DNA of 64,000 nucleotides from Flavicella marina (GCF_009193215.1 NZ_VYVA01000003.1:310001-374000), one strand, 5' to 3'; positions 44,136-53,809 are shown, numbered from the stretch's first letter. A program made the numbers and translations. The notes: generated from the letters alone by a model not told the origin.

Positions 44136-45263
44136 ATGAGAAAACTTCAAATGGTTGACTTAAAGAGTCAATATGAAAAAATAAAAGAGCAGGTTGATAA
44201 TGCAGTAATCAATGTATTTGATTCTACGGCTTTTGTAAATGGTCCTGAAGTTAGACAGTTTCAAGAAGACTTAGAGAAATATTTAGATGTAAAACATGTG
44301 ATTCCTTGTGCAAATGGGACAGATGCCTTACAAATTGCAATGATGGGATTGGGCTTACAACCAGGAGATGAGGTAATCACTACAGATTTTACTTTTGCAG
44401 CCACTGTTGAAGTAATAGCATTGTTGAAATTAACACCTGTCTTGGTAGATTGTGATATCAATAATATGAATATTTCGATTGATGCCATCAAAAAAGCCAT
44501 TACTCCTAAAACCAAAGCTATTGTTCCTGTTCATTTGTTCGGTAGAGCTGTGGATATGGATGCGATTCAAGAGATCGCTGAAGCGCATAATTTATTTGTG
44601 ATTGAAGATAATGCACAGGCAATTGGAGGGGTGTATTCAGGAAAAAAAGGAAAGCAAAAATTAGGGACTATTGGTGATGTTGGAACAACATCATTCTTTC
44701 CATCTAAAAACCTTGGATGTTACGGAGATGGTGGAGCTATTTTTACAAATAACGACGAATTAGCACATACCATTCGAGGAATTGTAAATCATGGTATGTA
44801 CGAACGTTACCATCACGATGTAGTTGGTGTTAATTCAAGATTAGATAGTGTTCAGGCTGCTGTGTTAAGAATAAAATTACCGCATTTAGACACTTATAAC
44901 AAAGCACGTCAAAAGGCAGCAATGTATTATTCTAATGCACTTGGTGTGAATGAAAATATTATTGTTCCGGTAATTTGTGACGACTGCGATTGTCATGTAT
45001 TTCACCAATATGTAATTAGAATTACAAATGAAAAAAGAGATGGTTTGTTAGCACACTTACAAGAAAAACAAATTCCTTGTGCGATTTATTACCCAATTCC
45101 TTTGCATCGTCAAAAAGCTTATGTAGACGAAAGATACAATGAAGAGGATTTTGCAATTACCAATCAATTGTCAGATGAAGTTATTGCTTTACCAATGCAC
45201 ACCGAATTAGATTCAGATCAACAAGATTTTATTATAAATACAATACTTAACTATATAAATTAA
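44136..45263 (+). CDS. DegT/DnrJ/EryC1/StrS family sugar aminotransferase
   Basis: A 375-residue PLP enzyme that aminates nucleotide-linked keto-sugars. The PLP lysine is Lys191 in FFPSKNLGCYGDGGA, with ANGTDALQIA for phosphate binding and VIEDNAQAIGG for the ring-stacking region. An unusual CDDCDCH cluster lies at about residues 287-293. It is 4 bases upstream of galE, so the pair probably makes an amino sugar for surface polysaccharide or LPS. The exact sugar is unknown. Confidence 0.92.
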   Translation: MRKLQMVDLKSQYEKIKEQVDNAVINVFDSTAFVNGPEVRQFQEDLEKYLDVKHVIPCANGTDALQIAMMGLGLQPGDEVITTDFTFAATVEVIALLKLTPVLVDCDINNMNISIDAIKKAITPKTKAIVPVHLFGRAVDMDAIQEIAEAHNLFVIEDNAQAIGGVYSGKKGKQKLGTIGDVGTTSFFPSKNLGCYGDGGAIFTNNDELAHTIRGIVNHGMYERYHHDVVGVNSRLDSVQAAVLRIKLPHLDTYNKARQKAAMYYSNALGVNENIIVPVICDDCDCHVFHQYVIRITNEKRDGLLAHLQEKQIPCAIYYPIPLHRQKAYVDERYNEEDFAITNQLSDEVIALPMHTELDSDQQDFIINTILNYIN

Positions 45264-45267
45264 TAAC

Positions 45268-46278
45268 ATGGCTAAAATACTTGTCACAGGTGGACTTGGG
45301 TTTATCGGATCACACACCGTAGTAGAATTACAAAACAAAGGATATGATGTAGTTATCATTGATGACTTATCAAATACTACAATTGAAGTTTTAGATAATA
45401 TAACTGCAATTACTGGTATAAAACCTGAGTTTGCTCAAGTTGATTTAAGAATAAAAAGCGATGTAAAAGCTTTTTTTGACAAGTATGAAGTAGATGGGAT
45501 TATTCATTTCGCTGCATTTAAAGCAGTGGGAGAAAGTATGCACAAACCTTTAGACTATTACGAGAATAATCTGGGATCTTTGGTGTATTTATTGCAAGAA
45601 ATGAGAGATCGTAAATTGGATAATTTTATATTCTCTTCTTCTTGTACTGTTTATGGACAAGCAGATGAGCTGCCTATTACAGAAAAAGCACCTGTGAAAA
45701 CAGCAGAATCTGTATATGGTAATACCAAACAAATAGGAGAAGAAATTATCAAAGATGCGAGTTCTGCTCATGGAATCAATACTATTGCATTGCGTTATTT
45801 TAACCCAATCGGGGCGCATCCTTCAATCAAAATTGGAGAATTGCCATTAGGTGTACCTCAAAATTTAATTCCGTTTATCACTCAGACTGCAGCTGGTATG
45901 CGTGCAGAACTATCTGTTTTTGGAGATGATTATGATACTGTAGACGGAACAGCGGTTAGAGATTATATCCATGTAGTTGATTTGGCAAAAGCACATATTG
46001 CAGCCTTGCAGCGTTTGACTAATAAAAATAACAAAGAGTCTTTTGAGTACTTTAATGTTGGTACAGGTAAAGGAAGTTCGGTTTTAGAAATAATCAATGC
46101 TTTTGAAAAAGTAAATGATTTAAAATTAAATTATAAAATTGTAGAAAGAAGAGCAGGAGATATTACTGCAGCGTATGCAGATACCACCATTGCCAATAAA
46201 GAATTAAATTGGAAGACAGAATTGTCTCTAGAGGATGCATTGAGTTCTGCATGGAAGTGGCAACAAGCTCAGAAATAG
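45268..46278 (+). CDS. galE: UDP-glucose 4-epimerase
   Basis: A 336-residue short-chain dehydrogenase-type epimerase. It has the NAD motif GGLGFIGSHT (8-17), the catalytic Ser in SSSCTVYG and the YxxxK pair in YGNTK, plus RYFNPIGAHPS, typical of GalE. Length is standard. It is coupled to the upstream aminotransferase and followed by a strong terminator, forming a two-gene operon. Confidence 0.95.
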   Translation: MAKILVTGGLGFIGSHTVVELQNKGYDVVIIDDLSNTTIEVLDNITAITGIKPEFAQVDLRIKSDVKAFFDKYEVDGIIHFAAFKAVGESMHKPLDYYENNLGSLVYLLQEMRDRKLDNFIFSSSCTVYGQADELPITEKAPVKTAESVYGNTKQIGEEIIKDASSAHGINTIALRYFNPIGAHPSIKIGELPLGVPQNLIPFITQTAAGMRAELSVFGDDYDTVDGTAVRDYIHVVDLAKAHIAALQRLTNKNNKESFEYFNVGTGKGSSVLEIINAFEKVNDLKLNYKIVERRAGDITAAYADTTIANKELNWKTELSLEDALSSAWKWQQAQK

Positions 46279-46301
46279 TTTTAAAAAGAACTAGAAAAAA
46301 T

Positions 46302-46338
46302 AAAAGAGGCTGTTGTAAAAACAGCCTCTTTTTTTTGT
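46302..46338 (+). terminator. intrinsic terminator after galE
   Basis: AAAAGAGGCTGTT pairs with AACAGCCTCTTTT over a 5-base loop, with more T after it. Confidence 0.92.
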
Positions 46339-46442
46339 GTCGAAGCATTTTTGATGTTTCTGTTTATTTATTGTACATAGACAGTTTTAAATAGTAGAAC
46401 GATATGCATAGAAAAAAAATAGACAAACGTTCCTTTTGCGGA

Positions 46443-46470
46443 TTGGAGGGTTTTGTTTGAGGTATATTTG
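46443..46470 (+). promoter_or_regulatory. promoter of the GH16 gene
   Basis: TTG (46443-46445) and TATATTTG (46463-46470) are separated by 17 bases; the start codon lies 28 bases on. Confidence 0.6.
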
Positions 46471-46497
46471 TTGTCCGGATTAAATTAAAATAGAAGG

Positions 46498-47469
46498 ATG
46501 ATGAAAAAAAGTAATGTTTTTGAAAAGTTTTTATTAGGACTTTTGGTTTTTGTAACGGTTTTAATTAGCTGTGCAGGAAGTAATGAAGAAGAGGGGCAAG
46601 TAGGTGAAGAAAAAGAAACGGAAGAAGAGAAAGAAGAAGTCGTTGTAATAGATGTAAACGAAGCAGATGAAGCTTACCCTACTTTTGTGTCTTTTGACGA
46701 TACTACTCCAGAAGGTAAGTCATGGGTCAAAGTTGCTAATTTGTCTGATGAATTTAATGACGGATTCAATTCAGCTAAATGGATCAAAACAAATTGGAAT
46801 TACGGAGGTACTCCGGTCAATATGGTCAATAAAAACTCTGGGGTGTCTGATGGTAATTTATGGATCAAGGCAACATTAGATGCTACAAGTGAAACGCAAT
46901 GGTTTGAGACCTCTCGTGTTAGATCTATCGCCAAAATAAAATTCCCAATGTATACTGAATGTCGTATCAAAACAGCACATATATCAGCGTTTAATACTTT
47001 TTGGTTGAATAATGGAGATATCAACAATCGAGACGAAATAGATATTATTGAAAACAACTCGAAACCATCTGGACAAGCAACACCAAGTTTTAATTTAGAT
47101 GAGTATCCATGGCAAATGAATTCTCAATATTTTATTGTTAAAAACGGCGTGACTGAAAGAGCAAAAGGAAATTCGAGTAACAAAAATTTATCAGATGGAA
47201 ATACCTTGAAAGGTGTAAGATGGAACGAAGCATATCATGTAGTCGGTGCTTGGTGGAAAGATGCGCATACGGTTCAGTTTTATTTGGATGGAGAACCTTC
47301 TGGTAATGTTACAACTGTACAGGCCTTTACATTAGAGCAACATTTAATTTGGGATTTGTGGACTCAAGACTCTCCTTGGGTGGGTGGATTGGCAGTTAAA
47401 AATGATTTGCTAGATGAAAGTATCAATACAATGAAAATTGATTGGGTTCGAACCTGGAAATTAGAATAA
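46498..47469 (+). CDS. glycoside hydrolase family 16 lipoprotein (agarase/porphyranase-like)
   Basis: A 323-residue lipoprotein (lipobox LISC, Cys25) with a Glu/Lys-rich linker (about 29-58) and a GH16 domain from about 75 to the end. The catalytic motif is DEIDIIEN, with Glu180 as nucleophile, Asp182 and Glu185 as acid/base; the spacing fits the beta-bulge type found in agarases and porphyranases. Other shared features are NLSDEFNDGFNSAKW and the final MKIDWVRTWK. Red-algal galactan is the likely substrate, but this is inference. No SusCD pair is adjacent. Met1 or Met2 could be the start. Confidence 0.88.
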   Translation: MMKKSNVFEKFLLGLLVFVTVLISCAGSNEEEGQVGEEKETEEEKEEVVVIDVNEADEAYPTFVSFDDTTPEGKSWVKVANLSDEFNDGFNSAKWIKTNWNYGGTPVNMVNKNSGVSDGNLWIKATLDATSETQWFETSRVRSIAKIKFPMYTECRIKTAHISAFNTFWLNNGDINNRDEIDIIENNSKPSGQATPSFNLDEYPWQMNSQYFIVKNGVTERAKGNSSNKNLSDGNTLKGVRWNEAYHVVGAWWKDAHTVQFYLDGEPSGNVTTVQAFTLEQHLIWDLWTQDSPWVGGLAVKNDLLDESINTMKIDWVRTWKLE

Positions 47470-47482
47470 TTCGAAATAGTAT

Positions 47483-47516
47483 AACACTTTCTTAATCATA
47501 AGAAAGTGTTTTTTTT
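47483..47516 (+). terminator. intrinsic terminator after the GH16 gene
   Basis: AACACTTTCTTA pairs with TAAGAAAGTGTT over a 4-base loop, followed by T residues. Confidence 0.9.
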
Positions 47517-47542
47517 AACTCAAATTTATTATGATAATCCTT

Positions 47543-47550
47543 TATCTTTG
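47543..47550 (+). promoter_or_regulatory. -7 box (TATCTTTG) of the YyaL-like gene
   Basis: A TAnnTTTG match 16 bases before the ATG. Confidence 0.6.
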
Positions 47551-47566
47551 GTGAAAACCAAACCAC

Positions 47567-49669
47567 ATGTCTAAATCTTTACCGTTTTCATTTTTATTAA
47601 TTTTATTTTTGATAGGGTGCAAAAAGGAAGAACAAAAATCATATAAGTTTACCAATAGTTTAATCAAAGAAACGAGTCCGTATTTATTGCAACATGCACA
47701 TAACCCGGTGAATTGGTATGCTTGGAATGAAGAAACCTTAGAGAAAGCAAAGAAAGATAATAAATTATTGCTTATCTCAGTCGGTTATGCAGCTTGTCAC
47801 TGGTGTCATGTGATGGAACATGAAAGTTTTGAAGATGAAACTGTTGCAAAATTGATGAATACCCATTTTATCAATATAAAAATTGATAGAGAAGAGAGAC
47901 CAGACATCGATCAAGTGTATATGAATGCCGTTCAATTGATGACTGGAAGTGGTGGTTGGCCATTAAATTGTGTTGCGTTGCCAGATGGAAAACCTTTTTG
48001 GGGAGGCACTTATTTTACAAAAGATGATTGGATGAATACTTTGACTCAAATTATTGAAGTATACCAAAATAATCCTGAGAAAATAGTTGAATATGCCGCA
48101 AAACTTACCGAAGGTATCAAACAATCTGAATTGTTAGAATTCAATAGTTCACAACCCGTATTCTCAAATGATACTATCAAAAAAGCCATTGCAAAATGGA
48201 GTACTCGTTTCGATCGAGATTTAGGAGGCATGATGGGGGCTCCAAAATTTCCGATGCCTAATAACTATAACTTCTTAATGAGATTTGCTAAACAAAGTAA
48301 TGACTTAGCTTTGGAGAAATATGTTTTTAAGACGTTGGATAAAATGGCTTTAGGTGGGTTGTTTGACCATGTAAATGGCGGGTTTTCAAGATATTCTACT
48401 GATGAAAAATGGCATATTCCACACTTTGAAAAAATGCTGTACGACAATGCACAACTCGTAAGTTTATACAGTGATGCCTATTTAATTACCAAAAACGACC
48501 TTTATAAAGATGCTGTTCAGAAAACATTGAAGTTTATCTCTAGAGAATTGACCAGTAGAGAAGGAGCATTTTATTCATCGCTTGACGCAGATAGTAAGAA
48601 TGAAAACGACGAATTAGAAGAAGGTGCCTATTATATTTGGAAAGAGGATGAGTTAAGAAATTTGATTCATATCGATTTTGACTTGTTTGCAAAATATTAC
48701 AACATCAATTCATATGGTTTATGGGAAAACAATAGTTATCATTTGATTCGAAAGGAGTCTGCTAAAGAATTTGCGGTAAATAACAATATTTCTCTTGCTG
48801 AACTTTCTTTAAAAGTAGAAAAGTGGAATAAAATTTTATCTAAAGCGAGGGAAGAAAAAACACGTCCAAGATTAGACGATAAGACGCTGACTTCTTGGAA
48901 TGCATTGATGTTGAAGGGCTATATTGATGCGTATCGCGTATTTGGCAAAGAAGAGTACTTAGCCTGTGCAATAAGAAATGCTGAGTTCATAGAAGAAAAC
49001 CAATTTTTTGAAAAGAAACGACTGAATCATAATTACAAAAATGGGGTAAGTAATATCAATGGTTATTTAGAAGATTATGCCACAGTAATTGATGCATTTA
49101 TATCTTTGTATGAAGTGACTTTGGATCAAAAATGGTTGTTTCATTCAAAAGCGTTGGCGGATTATTGTTACCAGCATTTTTATGATCCAGATTCAAAAAT
49201 GTTCTTTTTTACCTCAGATTTGGATACCGAACTAATTACCAGAAAAATGGAGATTACAGACAATGTAATTCCGGCTTCAAATTCAATGATGGCCAAAAAC
49301 CTTTTTAAATTAAGCCATTATTACCACAACAATACCTATCGAAAAACAAGCGAACAAATGTTGCATAATGTTTCTAGTCAGTTTTCTGAATACCCTTCAG
49401 GTTATTCTAATTGGCTGGATTTGTATTTGAATTTTGCAGAAAATTTTTATGAAGTTGCGGTTGTAGGTGATCGCGCTTTAGATAAAATTTCAGAAATCAA
49501 TCAAACATACCTTCCGAATAAATTAATAGCAGGAAGTGTTGCTGAAAATGCCATGCCTCTTCTTCAAAATCGTTATGTAAAAAACAATACACTGATTTAT
49601 GTGTGTGTTGATGGAGCGTGTAATTTACCTACGGATGAGGTTCTTGTTGCCTTGAAACAAATGAAATAA
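47567..49669 (+). CDS. YyaL/SSP411-like thioredoxin-domain protein (DUF255), lipoprotein
   Basis: A 700-residue protein with a lipobox (LIGC, Cys18), unusual for a family mostly seen as cytosolic. The thioredoxin-like domain starts with [17 protein letters not shown] and has CHWCHVM as redox or metal motif; GGWPLN follows. The rest is an alpha/alpha-barrel like that of six-hairpin glycosidases, with [12 protein letters not shown] and [13 protein letters not shown]. The family's function is unsettled. It ends at a terminator shared with fabD. Confidence 0.9.
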   Translation: MSKSLPFSFLLILFLIGCKKEEQKSYKFTNSLIKETSPYLLQHAHNPVNWYAWNEETLEKAKKDNKLLLISVGYAACHWCHVMEHESFEDETVAKLMNTHFINIKIDREERPDIDQVYMNAVQLMTGSGGWPLNCVALPDGKPFWGGTYFTKDDWMNTLTQIIEVYQNNPEKIVEYAAKLTEGIKQSELLEFNSSQPVFSNDTIKKAIAKWSTRFDRDLGGMMGAPKFPMPNNYNFLMRFAKQSNDLALEKYVFKTLDKMALGGLFDHVNGGFSRYSTDEKWHIPHFEKMLYDNAQLVSLYSDAYLITKNDLYKDAVQKTLKFISRELTSREGAFYSSLDADSKNENDELEEGAYYIWKEDELRNLIHIDFDLFAKYYNINSYGLWENNSYHLIRKESAKEFAVNNNISLAELSLKVEKWNKILSKAREEKTRPRLDDKTLTSWNALMLKGYIDAYRVFGKEEYLACAIRNAEFIEENQFFEKKRLNHNYKNGVSNINGYLEDYATVIDAFISLYEVTLDQKWLFHSKALADYCYQHFYDPDSKMFFFTSDLDTELITRKMEITDNVIPASNSMMAKNLFKLSHYYHNNTYRKTSEQMLHNVSSQFSEYPSGYSNWLDLYLNFAENFYEVAVVGDRALDKISEINQTYLPNKLIAGSVAENAMPLLQNRYVKNNTLIYVCVDGACNLPTDEVLVALKQMK

Positions 49670-49715
49670 TTCAACAAAAAAATCCTTTCTATTTAGAAAG
49701 GATTTTTTTGTTGAA
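49670..49715. terminator. long bidirectional terminator between the YyaL-like gene and fabD
   Basis: A perfect 21-bp inverted repeat around a 4-base loop, containing AATCCTTTCT/AGAAAGGATT and runs of A and T. It starts at the stop codon of the YyaL-like gene and ends 15 bases before the fabD stop. Confidence 0.92.
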
Positions 49716-49729
49716 TGTCTGTCTGTACA

Positions 49730-50611
49730 TTATGCTTCTGCACTACTTCTAGCTACAGAACGGTCTATTTTAGCAAACAAACCTTGTAATACTTTACCAG
49801 GTCCTACTTCGATAACTTCAGTTGCACCATCAGCAATCATTGCTTGAGCACATTGTGTCCACTTTACAGCTCCTGTTAATTGAGCAATCAAGTTCTCTTT
49901 TATCTCAGATGGATTTGTTACCGCTTTGGCAACAACATTTTGATATACAGGGCATGAAGGTTCGTTAAATTGAGTCGCTTCAATAGCAGCAGCAAGTTCT
50001 TCTCTTGCAGGAGCCATTAATGGTGAGTGAAACGCACCACCAACAGGTAATAATAAAGCTCTTCTAGCTCCTTTTTCTGTGGCTAATTCACAAGCAGCTT
50101 TTACGGCATCTAATTCACCAGAAATAACCAATTGTCCTGGGCAATTGTAGTTAGCAGCAACAACATCACCTTCTACAGCTGCACAAATTTCTTCTACAGC
50201 GGCATCCTCTAGTCCTAACACGGCTGCCATAGTTCCGGCTTGTAATTCACATGCTTTTTGCATCGCATCAGCACGTTTAGCAACTAGTTTCAAACCGTCT
50301 TCAAAAGAAAGTGTTCCATTGGCAACCAATGCAGATAGTTCACCTAAAGAATGACCAGCTACCATGTCTGGTGTAAAGTTGTCACCTAAAACTTTTGCTA
50401 AAATTACAGAATGTAAAAAGATAGCAGGTTGCGTTACGTTTGTTTGTTTTAAATCTTCAGCAGTTCCTTCAAACATAATTTTAGTGATATCGAATCCTAA
50501 AATTTCATTTGCTTGTTGGAATAATTTTTTTGCCAACTCAGAATTTTCGTACAAATCTTGTCCCATTCCAGAGAACTGAGCTCCTTGTCCAGGAAAAACA
50601 TATGCTTTCAT
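49730..50611 (-). CDS. fabD: malonyl-CoA:ACP transacylase
   Basis: A 293-residue enzyme that loads malonyl groups onto acyl carrier protein. The frame extends upstream to 50638, but MKAYVFPGQGAQFSGMG at 50611 is the conserved N-terminus. The active site is GHSLGELSA (Ser in GHSLG) with His in GGAFHSPLM and Arg in KRADAMQ. Length is normal. It is a single-gene unit, away from fabH-accBC. Confidence 0.95.
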   Translation of the reverse strand: MKAYVFPGQGAQFSGMGQDLYENSELAKKLFQQANEILGFDITKIMFEGTAEDLKQTNVTQPAIFLHSVILAKVLGDNFTPDMVAGHSLGELSALVANGTLSFEDGLKLVAKRADAMQKACELQAGTMAAVLGLEDAAVEEICAAVEGDVVAANYNCPGQLVISGELDAVKAACELATEKGARRALLLPVGGAFHSPLMAPAREELAAAIEATQFNEPSCPVYQNVVAKAVTNPSEIKENLIAQLTGAVKWTQCAQAMIADGATEVIEVGPGKVLQGLFAKIDRSVARSSAEA

Positions 50612-50635
50612 AAATGTTAATTTCAAATTTGATAG

Positions 50636-50664
50636 CAAAAATACACATTGTTTGTCAAAAACAA
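50636..50664 (-). promoter_or_regulatory. promoter of fabD
   Basis: On the minus strand, TTG (50662-50664) and TATTTTTG (50636-50643) are 18 bases apart, 24 bases before the ATG. Confidence 0.65.
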
Positions 50665-50721
50665 TATTTGTTAGACTACAATCTGTGTTTCTTTGAAAGC
50701 TTATAGCTTAGATGTTTTGTT

Positions 50722-50729
50722 TATATTCG
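50722..50729 (+). promoter_or_regulatory. probable -7 box (TATATTCG) of the queuosine precursor transporter gene
   Basis: A one-mismatch TAnnTTTG box ending 5 bases before the ATG; the leader would be near zero, leaving no room for a preQ1 riboswitch. Confidence 0.4.
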
Positions 50730-50734
50730 TAATT

Positions 50735-51427
50735 ATGAACGAAAAAGACAAGCATCTTGCATCCTCCATTTATATGGTTTTGGCAACTTTATTTATCACA
50801 TCGTTAGTGGTTTCAAATTTAATTTTTCAGAAGTTTTTTTATTGGAATCCGTTTGGGTGGTTTCAATTTGAAGTTTCTGTTGGAATATTACCTTATCCAA
50901 TTACTTTTTTAATTACTGATATTATTTCTGAAATTTATGGAAAGAAAAAGGCAAATCAAGTTGTTGTTACGGGTATTTTTGCATCGTTCTTTTCAGTACT
51001 TATTGTATTGATCGCAAATTATTCTCCTGCTACAGAATGGTCACCGGTAAACGATGGTTTGTTTACAAAAGTTTTTGGGTTGTCACCTGTGGCTGTAATG
51101 GCTTCAATGATGGCCTATCTTTTTGCACAGTTTATCGATATAAAAATTTTCCACTTTTGGAAAGAAAAAACGAATGGGAACCATTTATGGATGCGAAATA
51201 ATTTTTCTACCTTCAGTTCTCAATTTATTGATACGTTTACCGTAGTCTTACTATTGACTTTATTTGATGTGTTGTCTTGGGATGTTTTCGGTAGTTTGTT
51301 GTTAAGTGGTTTTTTGTTTAAAGTAATTGTTGCTGCATTCGATACTCCTTTGTTATATCTGGCGGTTTATTTCTTTAGAAAGAGATTTGGTTTGGCAAAA
51401 GGAGAAGAAATAAAAGAGTTTTTGTAA
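50735..51427 (+). CDS. queuosine precursor transporter (YhhQ/VUT family)
   Basis: A 230-residue protein with about six membrane helices, imported-precursor type. Signature segments are LPYPITFLITDIISEIYGKKKANQVV and, later, RNNFSTFSSQFIDTFTVV, typical of the family that takes up preQ1/preQ0. I use the ATG at 50735 (MNEKDKHLAS); the frame extends to a TTG at 50693 without conserved sequence. It is followed after 48 bases by DUF547 and the arsenosugar genes, possibly in one transcript. Confidence 0.9.
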   Translation: MNEKDKHLASSIYMVLATLFITSLVVSNLIFQKFFYWNPFGWFQFEVSVGILPYPITFLITDIISEIYGKKKANQVVVTGIFASFFSVLIVLIANYSPATEWSPVNDGLFTKVFGLSPVAVMASMMAYLFAQFIDIKIFHFWKEKTNGNHLWMRNNFSTFSSQFIDTFTVVLLLTLFDVLSWDVFGSLLLSGFLFKVIVAAFDTPLLYLAVYFFRKRFGLAKGEEIKEFL

Positions 51428-51475
51428 TGTAACCACAACTTCTGCTACTAAGAAAAAAAATTAAATCTAAAATTT

Positions 51476-52177
51476 ATGAAATTTAAAAGTATTGTTGTTG
51501 CGTTGATGTTTGTTGCCACTTCGTCATTTTCGCAAGTTGAAACTTTTGACAGTTTGTTAAAAAAGTATGTCACTTCTGATGGAGTTGTTGATTATAAAGG
51601 AATTTTGAGTGAAAAGGAATCATTGACAAGCTATATTAACTATTTGAAAAACACGAAGCCTGAAAAAACTTGGTCTGCTAATAAGACGAAGGCTTTTTGG
51701 ATCAATGCATACAATGCTTATACAATCAATTTAATTCTTGAAAACTATCCTATTTCGAGTATTATGAAAATAAAAAATGGAAAAGCATGGGATGTAAAAA
51801 TGGCTGAAGTCGGTGGTGTTACATATACATTAAATGAAATAGAGCATGAGCAGTTACGAGCTGTTTACAAAGATCCTAGAATTCATGTAGGTGTAAATTG
51901 TGCCTCATTTTCTTGTCCTCCATTGGCAAACTTCGCCTTTACAGAAACTAATGTAGAAAGTGAGCTAGAGCAGTTGATGAAAAGATTTGTAAATGATCCG
52001 AAAAGAAATGTCTTGACACCGAAAAAAGTATCACTTTCTAAAATTTTCGAATGGTATCAAGGAGATTTTGCTACAGAGGGTAAACTTATTGATTATATAA
52101 AAAAATATGCTACGATTGAGTTAGCGAAACAAACAAAAGTTCGTTATTTAGAGTACAACTGGAATTTAAACGAATAA
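51476..52177 (+). CDS. DUF547 domain protein, exported
   Basis: A 233-residue protein with a signal peptide (MKFKSIVVALMFVATSSFSQ) followed by the DUF547 domain. Conserved features are KTKAFWINAYNAYTINLIL and IHVGVNCASFSCPPL, with two Cys and a His that could form a catalytic or metal site; the fold has been linked to papain-like or transglutaminase-like enzymes. The function is unknown. It lies 27 bases before arsS, and I recall this pairing in other Bacteroidota, so a link with arsenosugar formation is possible. Confidence 0.85.
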   Translation: MKFKSIVVALMFVATSSFSQVETFDSLLKKYVTSDGVVDYKGILSEKESLTSYINYLKNTKPEKTWSANKTKAFWINAYNAYTINLILENYPISSIMKIKNGKAWDVKMAEVGGVTYTLNEIEHEQLRAVYKDPRIHVGVNCASFSCPPLANFAFTETNVESELEQLMKRFVNDPKRNVLTPKKVSLSKIFEWYQGDFATEGKLIDYIKKYATIELAKQTKVRYLEYNWNLNE

Positions 52178-52204
52178 TTTACCTCAAAGAAAGAATAGAA
52201 ATTT

Positions 52205-53302
52205 ATGGAAGCTTATACCCTTGCTGACCAAGAGAAACTGTATGCAAAAGTTCAAGAAACTTTAGCAAAAGCAAAAACGAATCCGATATCAGAAATTAGA
52301 AAAAAGAAATCTGAAGAAGATGTTTTGTTTTTAGAGCAATTGCCTGTTCAAGGGTTCTCTAAAAAATTACATCAATATTCAAAGTTGCCTTTTCAAGCGA
52401 ATGGATTGGATATTTTGCAAATCAATGTAGGGTATTTGTGTAATCAAGTTTGCAACCATTGTCATGTAAATGCTGGACCTTCTAGAAGAGAGTTGATGTC
52501 AGTTGAAACGATGAAGCACTGTTTAGCTGCGATAGATTTAGGTGGGTTTTCTACGGTAGACCTTACAGGTGGAGCACCTGAAATTCATCCTGATTTTAAA
52601 TGGTTTGTTCAAGAAATTGCCAAACGAAATGTAAAGATTATTGTTCGAAGTAATTTGACCATATTAACGTTTGCAAAAGAATATGAATATTTGCCTTTGT
52701 TTTTTAAAGAACATAAAATTGAAGTGGTAGCGTCGATGCCTTGTTATACTTTAGAAAATGTTGATAAACAAAGAGGTGAAGGAGTTTTTGATGCTTCAAT
52801 TAAAGGGTTACAGCTTTTAAATTCGATTGGGTATGGTAAAGAAAAAGATTTGAATTTGCATTTGGTGTACAATCCCGGAGGACCTTCGTTGCCAGGTTCT
52901 CAAGAAGGTCTTGAAAAAGACTATAAACGTATGTTGAAAGAAAATTTTGACATTGTGTTCAATCAATTGTATACCATTACAAACATGCCTATTAGTCGTT
53001 TTTTAAACGATTTAAAAACTCAGAATAAGGTTGAAGAGTATATGAACCTTTTGGTCGATAATTTTAATTTGTCGGCGGTTGAAAATGTAATGTGTCGCGA
53101 TACAATTTCTGTACGTTGGGATGGTACTATTTATGATTGTGATTTCAATCAAATGTTGCATTTACCTGTTTTGGATAAACAACTTCAAAACATCAAAGAT
53201 TTTAATGCAGAAAAGTTGAAGAATAGAACGATATCTCTTAAAAATCATTGTTATGGATGCACAGCAGGTGCTGGTTCTAGTTGTCAAGGAGTAATATCGT
53301 AA
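52205..53302 (+). CDS. arsS: arsenosugar biosynthesis radical SAM protein ArsS
   Basis: A 365-residue radical SAM enzyme. The 4Fe-4S cluster motif is CNQVCNHC (Cys79, 83, 86). The C-terminal DUF3641-type domain ends CYGCTAGAGSSCQG (Cys349, Cys352, Cys360); this position can be selenocysteine in relatives but is Cys here. The family joins the 5'-deoxyadenosyl group of SAM to dimethylated arsenic, giving a dimethylarsinoyl adenosine. It sits in the middle of a dense operon with arsM and a glycosyltransferase. Confidence 0.92.
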   Translation: MEAYTLADQEKLYAKVQETLAKAKTNPISEIRKKKSEEDVLFLEQLPVQGFSKKLHQYSKLPFQANGLDILQINVGYLCNQVCNHCHVNAGPSRRELMSVETMKHCLAAIDLGGFSTVDLTGGAPEIHPDFKWFVQEIAKRNVKIIVRSNLTILTFAKEYEYLPLFFKEHKIEVVASMPCYTLENVDKQRGEGVFDASIKGLQLLNSIGYGKEKDLNLHLVYNPGGPSLPGSQEGLEKDYKRMLKENFDIVFNQLYTITNMPISRFLNDLKTQNKVEEYMNLLVDNFNLSAVENVMCRDTISVRWDGTIYDCDFNQMLHLPVLDKQLQNIKDFNAEKLKNRTISLKNHCYGCTAGAGSSCQGVIS

Positions 53303-53308
53303 CATAGT

Positions 53309-53809
53309 ATGAAGAAGTTTAGCTGTATTTTAATTTTACTTATTGTGTCATTTTTTTCGAATGCTCAAACCAAGAAATTCAATAAATTGCTCAAACGAAA
53401 CCTCAAAGAGACTGTGCCCATTATAAAAGTTTCAGAAATTTCTTCCTTAGAGAATTATATTTTACTAGATACTCGTGAAAAAAAAGAATACGACACGAGT
53501 CATCTTAAAAATGCAGAATGTGTAGGTTTTGATTATTTTCAAATAGATAAAGTACTGCAAAAATACCCAGATAAGTCCCAACCCATTTTGGTGTATTGTT
53601 CCATAGGAATGCGCAGTGAAATGATTGGAGAAAAACTGTTACAATCTGGTTACATGCATGTCTACAATTTGTATGGTGGTATTTTTGAATGGAAAAATCA
53701 AGAAAAAGAAGTAGTTGATAAAAATAACGTACCCACGGAAAAAGTGCATACTTTTTCCAAAGAATGGAGCAAATGGTTGATCAAAGGCGAAAAAATTTAT
53801 GAAAAATAA
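53309..53809 (+). CDS. exported rhodanese-like domain protein
   Basis: A 166-residue protein with a signal peptide (CILILLIVSFFSNAQ) and one rhodanese domain. The domain has LDTREKKEYDTSHLKNAECVGF and the active Cys in VYCSIGMRSE, a full CxxGxR-type loop, so sulfur transfer or arsenate-reductase-like chemistry is possible. It starts 6 bases after arsS and overlaps the glycosyltransferase gene by 11 bases. Its export sets it apart from the cytosolic arsenosugar enzymes. Confidence 0.88.
   Translation: MKKFSCILILLIVSFFSNAQTKKFNKLLKRNLKETVPIIKVSEISSLENYILLDTREKKEYDTSHLKNAECVGFDYFQIDKVLQKYPDKSQPILVYCSIGMRSEMIGEKLLQSGYMHVYNLYGGIFEWKNQEKEVVDKNNVPTEKVHTFSKEWSKWLIKGEKIYEK

Noticed and set aside
50612-50734. 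preQ1 riboswitch before the queuosine precursor transporter
   Set aside because: The leader predicted from the nearest -7 box is only a few bases and no pseudoknot-like sequence was found.
53251-53299. Possible selenocysteine in the C-terminal domain of ArsS
   Set aside because: The relevant positions are plain Cys codons and the frame runs to a normal TAA; no in-frame TGA or following SECIS-like hairpin is seen.
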